The notes beneath the pieces are model-generated. The model did not search any database. It was not told where the DNA came from and worked only from the letters and a program-made list of their open reading frames with translations. Positions 58,860 through 64,000 of a DNA stretch of 64,000 nt are shown here, in pieces. Source of the stretch: Blastomussa wellsi (lineage: Eukaryota > Cnidaria > Anthozoa > Scleractinia > Plerogyridae); assembly GCA_947652115.1 (NCBI GenBank), contig OX393570.1, positions 4,584,461 to 4,648,460 on the forward strand. Reading direction: 5' to 3'. A program made the translations under genes and the position numbers. Position 1 is the stretch's first letter. The number at the start of each line of letters is the position of its first letter.

Positions 58860-61800
58860 ATGGCGGACCGTCGCGAGTCAGGTTTGTCTTCTCTTATATT
58901 TTGTTTTTCAGTTTCCTTCAAACTCTACACCCGATAGTACTGTATGATTACGTTTTTACATTAGTGTTTAAATAATTGAGAAACCTGGCTAATTATTGAA
59001 AACCATTAATGTCGCCAGTTGACGTACACATGAAAGTTGTGTGACAGCGGGACGGTACAGATCGTTCAAAATCGGGCTCATCCTCGGTGTAAGAACCCGT
59101 GAAACTCGCGAGTAACGTAAAAAAAAGAACGAACAAGACAACAAAGAACCTCGAAACAATAAAGAACACAGAAACAGCTCAAAAACAAAGAAAAAAGTCA
59201 CAGGTTCTTACACCGAGGTAAACCCCAAAATTGATCATCGAAAAGCTAATCGATATTTTTCGATACTGGTCAATCGATTAGTTTAAATAATCTTTGAATA
59301 TCGACAATCACACGATTTGGGGTCGGATTATAAATTTTGACCTTCATCAGTAGTAAGAGTAAAACTGCTCCTGCACAAAACTCCACACCTGCACACATCT
59401 CCACTCTGCACAAAACTCCACTCATGCACAAAACGCCACTCATGGACAAAGCTCCTTTTCTGCACAAAATTCCACTCCCACAAAACTCCACCCCCAGATA
59501 AAACTGCACTCCCACACAAAACTCCACTCCACACCCAAATCCTGCACAATACTCCACTGACCTCCACTCCTTCACAACACTCCTCTCATGCACAAAATGC
59601 CACTCACACACAAACCAATCCCGCAAAAAACTCCACTCCCAGGGCTACCATGCCGAAGCCCCGTCCTGCAGAAAAATGCCTTCCGCTCCACTGAAGTGCA
59701 CGTGAGTTTTTGAACGGGAGTGGAGTTTTGAGCAGGTGTCAATTTTTCTCCTGGAGTCCGAGTGGAGTTTTGTCTGAGATTGGAGCATTACACAAGAGAG
59801 GAGTTTTGTGCAGATTATCTCTGTCTTTTTAGGGAGAATCAGGGATATCTCAAGTAGGAAAATTCTTGACAGTGCAACACGAAAAAGGCGTCAGAAAAGA
59901 CAACTTGAGGCTTTGGAAAAGGACAACTTTCAAGATGATCCTCATTCACACTTGACAGTAGTTTCTGCCAAAATGAAGGTTCCTGCATTTAATGACACCA
60001 TGGAAGGTACATAGACATGTCATTACCAGACGAATTTGGAGCATTTTTGTAGCAGCATAATTATAATTAAAAATTGTGCGGTTCCAGATTTTTTTGGCAC
60101 CACAAGGCAGGTCATTGGAATACTAGGGGGGAGGGGGGGTGGTATTTTTTTTTAACTGGAAATAAATTTCGTTTTTGGAATACAAATATGGCCACAATTG
60201 AAATTAATTGGGTTGTTGAAATATCTACCAAATAATTTTGGTTTGTGTGGGTCCAAATTGTAGAATCTAGTGTAACTTAGTGAGCAATATAGCACTCTAC
60301 ACTTCTCTGTGAAGAATGAAGATAACAAACATTTTCCCCATCAGGACTTGAAATTAAGAAATATATTCAGGTCGATATTTTGCGACCAGCTGCGAAAATT
60401 TAGTCGCAAGTTCGAAAATTTTAGTTGCAAAATGCACACAAGCTATGATTTTGTTATTGCAACAATGCAAGCTTAACTTTTATTTCATTTCTGTTAATTA
60501 AATGATGGAAAATGATGCATGCTCGAATGAAACGATCGTCAATTGAATAGCGTGCCGATGTCTTCGTTGATCACTGTTCAGTACACTATTTAGTAGATTC
60601 TCAAACTTTTAATTCTATTAAAACTAAATTACATTTGTAGACAAGTTAGAAGAGGACCGACTATAAAAAAGGACACAATCTTGGGCATCTCTGATCTAAA
60701 ACTCAACAAGAGTAATAATCTTTACTTTTTTGACACACTTTACCTTTTTTAGTCGCAAAAGGGAAAAATTTGGTCACAAATGCGACCGTATAGTCGCAAA
60801 AGGGAAAAATTTGGCCGCAAATGCGACCGTATTGGTCACAATTTCAAGCCCTGCCCATAGCATCTATCGTTTATTTAATGAAACCAGTTCATCATTTATG
60901 CATTTATCGAATATCGAATAAAGGATATAATATTTTACAGACCAGGTTGTATCTCATGCTGGCTGGCATTTTGTTTCTGTATTTGCAGTATGTTTAGTGC
61001 CACATTTGACATGTGTTATCTTACCCTGTCTTGCAGACAAAAGAAGGAAGAGGAAATCCAAAACAGGCGAGCTGTTTAAACAGGTCTTTATTTTTTTGAT
61101 AATTTTTATTTGCATTTTAAAACTTTTAAAAATACAGATACAATTCTAAAGGTACATTACAATAGAGTACAAAGAAATGCACCTAAAAAATAAATGCTAC
61201 TGTTTTTTTTTTTTTGGTAAATCACTCTCAGACAGTTTACTAAAGAAAATAATATGCTAAACAGTTTCTACACTTAATAACCATTTCTGGTAGCTAGGGT
61301 GTTATATATACCTCCATGGTCACATTTTTTTAGGTCATGACAAATGAATACCCTACTGTATATTGTTAGTAATTTATAGTAAAATTAAAACTGACTTGCA
61401 TGTACTGCAACCTCTTATCACAGAGGCCTTTATGTTCATGCACTTTTCGCATATGGTGTTCAGGAATGCCGGTCATGACGCCCCCAAAGACAAAACGCCC
61501 CCAACATAACGTCCCCTATAAGACATACATGTAACGCTCCTATAGTAAAACGCCCCCTATAGTAAAAATTAAGCAAATTTTGATTTTTAATTTTATCAAA
61601 ACCTATCATAAAGATAATTTTCAGTATTATTTATCAATGTTTGATCTCTAAAAACCGAGTTAGGGAGTGGGTTTGATTGATCCATGGTTTTTACTTATAC
61701 TTTCCCATTTTGTTGTTTTCTCTTTTGATTACCTTTTTTCCTTGCTTCTTACTTTGTTGTGTTGTTTAGATTGTGATCGGTAGCACTGCGCCATAAGTCT

Positions 61801-63119
61801 TCGCCATATTAGATACGATTTCGCCATATTTCCATATTTGTTGATTCCCAAACTAGTTCCTAGTCCTCCCTCAAGCCAAGAAACCGGAAGTTGTTAGGAT
61901 ACACACAAAATACAACAGATGTCATCCATGTCTTATGATAGGGGGCGTCCTGTCTTATAGGGGGCATTATGTCTCGGGGCGTTTTATCTTAGGGGTGTTA
62001 TGACCGGTTTTCAGGGGGTGTGACTGTGTACCTTTGCTAGCTGTGTATTTATCAGAATTGCTGCTTGTAATAATATTAAGATACATATTATATATATATA
62101 TATTATACCACCATTTTGACACTACCATATTTTCTCGATTAGACGCTCCTAGCATCTATTTAAAACTCGGCGTTGATGATCCGGCATTTGTTTAAAACCA
62201 AGGTTTCTTTTTGAAAGCCTCGAGTTTTACTGATTTTGCATAAAATTTAATGAAGCAAAATTTCACAAAAACATTTCCCAGAACAAAGCCCGGGTGCCAC
62301 CAACTTGGTAGTTTGTTGGATGTATGGGAGAAAAACTGATAAATTGAATTGTTAGAGTGTGTTTGCCCGTGAAACTAAATAATTACACCTATTTGTCAAT
62401 GAGTTTTAGTTGACACGTGTAATACCAAATTAGAATATTGCCTGACCTCAAATAAACACCGGAACCCGACTGAACGCTAGGGGCGTTTATTTAAAACTCG
62501 ATGTGACAAATCCGGCGTTTATTTAGCCTGCAAAGCAGGCGGTTTTGTGGGTGGAAATTCTTCGAAAACAGCGATCACGAAAGATCAAATTTGCAACCTC
62601 TATCCCCCCCTCCCTCTCTTTTTTCCTCTCCCCGGCCCAGTGTTCATGTGCTCAAAATGGCGGCTGGTCTTTCGTGATCGCTGCATTCCCCCCACAAAAG
62701 CGTTTATTTGAGTTTAATTGAGAAAATGCTGTACCTGTTATTCAAAGTCTTGTAATTACTGGAATTTCTCTGTAACATCTAATATAACTGTAGTCCCTAG
62801 ACTGCTATCGCATGAAAGAATCCTTACAATGAGTCGATGTATTCTTGCCAGTCTGAATTTATCATTTTTGTTCTGATCTGTTGCATGTCAGAGATTTAGA
62901 AGAACTTTTGCCATGTTGCTGGAAGAAGCAGTAAGTGTAGCTTATATTTCATTTTAGGATGTTGCCCGAATTTATTTGTTATTTACTTATGTAAATGTTC
63001 ATTGTTTGTTTGTGCTGTGCCATTCAGCAACAGGAAATAGAGGCCGGGCAGCCTTCCTACACCTCAGCCAGTGTACCCCCTTCAAAGTTTCCAGAGCGAC
63101 ACTTCTGTTCTGTCTGTGG
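58860..63119 (+). CDS. ZNHIT1: ZNHIT1 (zinc finger HIT domain protein 1), five exons, 3' end outside the window
   Basis: Subunit of the SRCAP/SWR1 chromatin remodeller, which deposits histone H2A.Z. Exons are 58860-58881, 59833-60006, 61037-61083, 62892-62930 and 63028-63119. The first four donors are GT, with phases 1, 1, 0 and 0. The N-terminal domain has RKILDSATRKRRQKRQLEAL and EKDNFQDDPHSH, which is diagnostic for the family. A basic stretch KRRKRKSKTGELFKQ and RFRRTFAMLLEE follow, then the first zinc knuckle FCSVCG, where exon 5 stops in phase 2. The rest of the HIT zinc finger must lie past 64000. No GT donor fits the end of exon 5. Instead the intron opens with ATATCCTTTTT, the U12-type AT-AC donor. 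Confidence 0.85.
59071..59231. mobile_element. MITE copy 2 in ZNHIT1 intron 1
   Basis: Inverted relative to the copy at 58041-58196, sharing CTCGGTGTAAGAAC, ACAAAGAACCTCGAAACAAT and GTTCTTACACCGAGGTAAAC. The outer bases complement those of copy 1. Confidence 0.7.
59365..59815. repeat. minisatellite with inverted second half, ZNHIT1 intron 1
   Basis: About 15 variable units of CACAAAACTCCACTC occupy 59365-59640. The reverse complement (GAGTGGAGTTTTGTG) recurs at 59715-59810. It is not coding, although the minus strand is open by chance. Confidence 0.8.
60342..60853. mobile_element. non-autonomous hAT-like element, 512 bp
   Basis: The ends CAGGACTTGAAATT and AATTTCAAGCCCTG are flanked by a CCCAT duplication (60337-60341 and 60854-60858). 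Inside, AGTCGCAAAAGGGAAAAATT is tandemly repeated near 60750-60830. No transposase remains. In ZNHIT1 intron 2. Confidence 0.8.
61468..62007. repeat. MITE with ~57-bp inverted ends, ZNHIT1 intron 3
   Basis: GCCGGTCATGACGCCCCC on the left (61467) and TGTTATGACCGG on the right (61996), with CCCCTATAAGAC / GTCTTATAGGGG at the inner edge of each arm. The core is AT-rich and non-coding. Confidence 0.75.
62130..62890. other. rest of ZNHIT1 intron 3, repeat fragments
   Basis: Two related strings (TTTAAAACTCGGCGTTGATG at 62160 and TTTAAAACTCGATGTGACAA at 62490) mark degenerate repeat ends. Nothing coding was supported. Confidence 0.4.
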
Positions 63120-63130
63120 ATATCCTTTTT
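63120..63130 (+). other. U12-type AT-AC 5' splice site, ZNHIT1 intron 5
   Basis: ATATCCTTTTT follows TGTCTGTGG at the point where the HIT zinc finger breaks off. It matches the minor-spliceosome AT-AC donor consensus at every position. The matching AC acceptor and branch site should be beyond the window. Confidence 0.65.
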
Positions 63131-63415
63131 CACTTCTTCCTCACTTACTTTCTTGAAAAATATTTGCTTCTTCAAGCATTGCATGTACGCGACTACCCAA
63201 ATACGGGTTACGGAGATAATTGCCCCTCGTCATTGTGTTGTCATCTCGCTTATTAGCGGCAAACAATTAAACAAGAAAATGTCGTAGTCTATTTTTACTT
63301 CAAAAAGGTAAAATTAAATTTCAAACCTTACCAGATTTCTATATTTCTGTACTCCAGGTGCCTTTGTAAGAAATTTGGAACATTTTCGCTTAAAAGTGGC
63401 TATAAGTGAATGTTA

Positions 63416-63817
63416 GGACTGGGTCAAACGCCGTACTTCACATGAGCCGAACCTAATGACAGTTTGGGTCGACTCTGACAAATAATTAAAAGAACGCCTG
63501 TTTGAGTCAAACGTCAAACTTATTCAATCGTACCGAACTGCTACACCAAACAAATAACAAAGCGGTCTTTTGGTTAGTTAGTTAGTTTTCAAGGTAAAGT
63601 CAAAATAGCGCCTTTAGGGGATTATGCGCTTGATTCGACTCATGTGAAGATCGGCGTTTGACCCAAAGTCGGTCTTCAGGCGTTATTCACGGCTCACCAG
63701 GCGTGAAGAACGCCTCCGCCGCTCCAAATAAAATCAGTCAAACGCCGAACTTCACATGAGCCTAATTGGTTGAATTGGTTCGGCTCATGATGTGAAGTAC
63801 GGCGTTTGACCCGGGCC
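63416..63817. mobile_element. Harbinger-like MITE, ~400 bp, in ZNHIT1 intron 5
   Basis: TTA occurs on both sides (63413-63415 and 63818-63820). The ends GGGTCAAACGCCGTACTTCA and TGAAGTACGGCGTTTGACCC are inverted repeats that continue with GAGCCGAACC / GGTTCGGCTC. A 3-bp TTA duplication fits the PIF/Harbinger group. No coding sequence. Confidence 0.75.
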
Positions 63818-64000
63818 TTAACGAGACAATCACCCAAATGGTCAGACGAGTTACCAGCCTTCAACTGAAGATGAAAAGGGCGCCAGATATGGTGTTGTAG
63901 TGTGATAGTCGTACACTGTGCAATGCCATTTCTTGTTTGTTTGTGTGTTTTTTTTTTTGTGTTTTGTTTTTATTGAATCATGGTTCGCATTATGTTGAAA

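Noticed and set aside
59270..59626. 118-codon minus-strand open frame rich in GVEFCAGVEF-like repeats
   Set aside because: It is produced by reading through the minisatellite. The repeat unit is 15-18 bases, so it remains open by chance.
63028..63157. ZNHIT1 ending at the TGA after CGYPFSLLPHLLS
   Set aside because: This would delete almost all of the HIT zinc finger, which is conserved in the family, and would leave the perfect AT-AC donor unexplained.
63811..63830. U12 branch site plus AC acceptor for ZNHIT1 intron 5
   Set aside because: The string lies at the edge of a MITE, and the sequence after the AC does not encode the expected remainder of the HIT zinc finger.

Overview
The window is eukaryotic nuclear DNA from an invertebrate, most likely an anthozoan cnidarian such as a stony coral. 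The evidence is intron-rich animal genes with short exons (CEP63, TSEN15, ZNHIT1), about 35-40% GC in introns, and a dense load of transposon families that I associate with cnidarian genomes. There are no bacterial operons, rRNA genes or CRISPR arrays. A 200-base run of N (23099-23298) marks a scaffold gap.

Layout. Region 1-18.2 kb holds two tandem minus-strand paralogues, A and B. Each has a signal-peptide exon spliced in phase to a transmembrane exon of exactly 103 bases. Intron 1 of gene B is about 9 kb longer than that of gene A. The excess matches an 8.9-kb element (about 7444-16357) bounded by inverted repeats. That element carries a two-exon plus-strand gene of about 1270 codons from an unclassified transposon-like family, a nested hAT (14383-15418) and a further insertion inside its left repeat. 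Region 19.2-22.6 kb holds four exons of an unrecognised plus-strand gene.

Region 23.3-43.9 kb is CEP63 on the minus strand. Twenty-four exons can be joined in phase to give about 716 codons. The last exon carries a one-base frameshift beside the gap, and intron 11 holds a dead 3.5-kb hAT. CEP63 is head to head, 67 bp start to start, with an unrecognised ten-exon plus-strand gene (43970-56013, 328 aa). The largest intron of that gene contains a 5.7-kb element with terminal inverted repeats and two convergent genes, of 800 and 206 codons. Region 58.2-64 kb holds single-exon TSEN15 (minus), head to head at 70 bp with ZNHIT1 (plus). Five ZNHIT1 exons are visible. The sixth is beyond the window, past an intron that opens with a perfect U12-type AT-AC donor.

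The genes do not form a pathway. They are housekeeping loci for centriole assembly, tRNA splicing and H2A.Z deposition, embedded in repeats: hAT, LINE, tRNA-derived SINEs, Penelope-derived short insertions with hammerhead motifs, a Crypton-like fragment and many foldback MITEs. Gene models come from splice-site and reading-phase arithmetic plus family recognition by eye. No database search was run.
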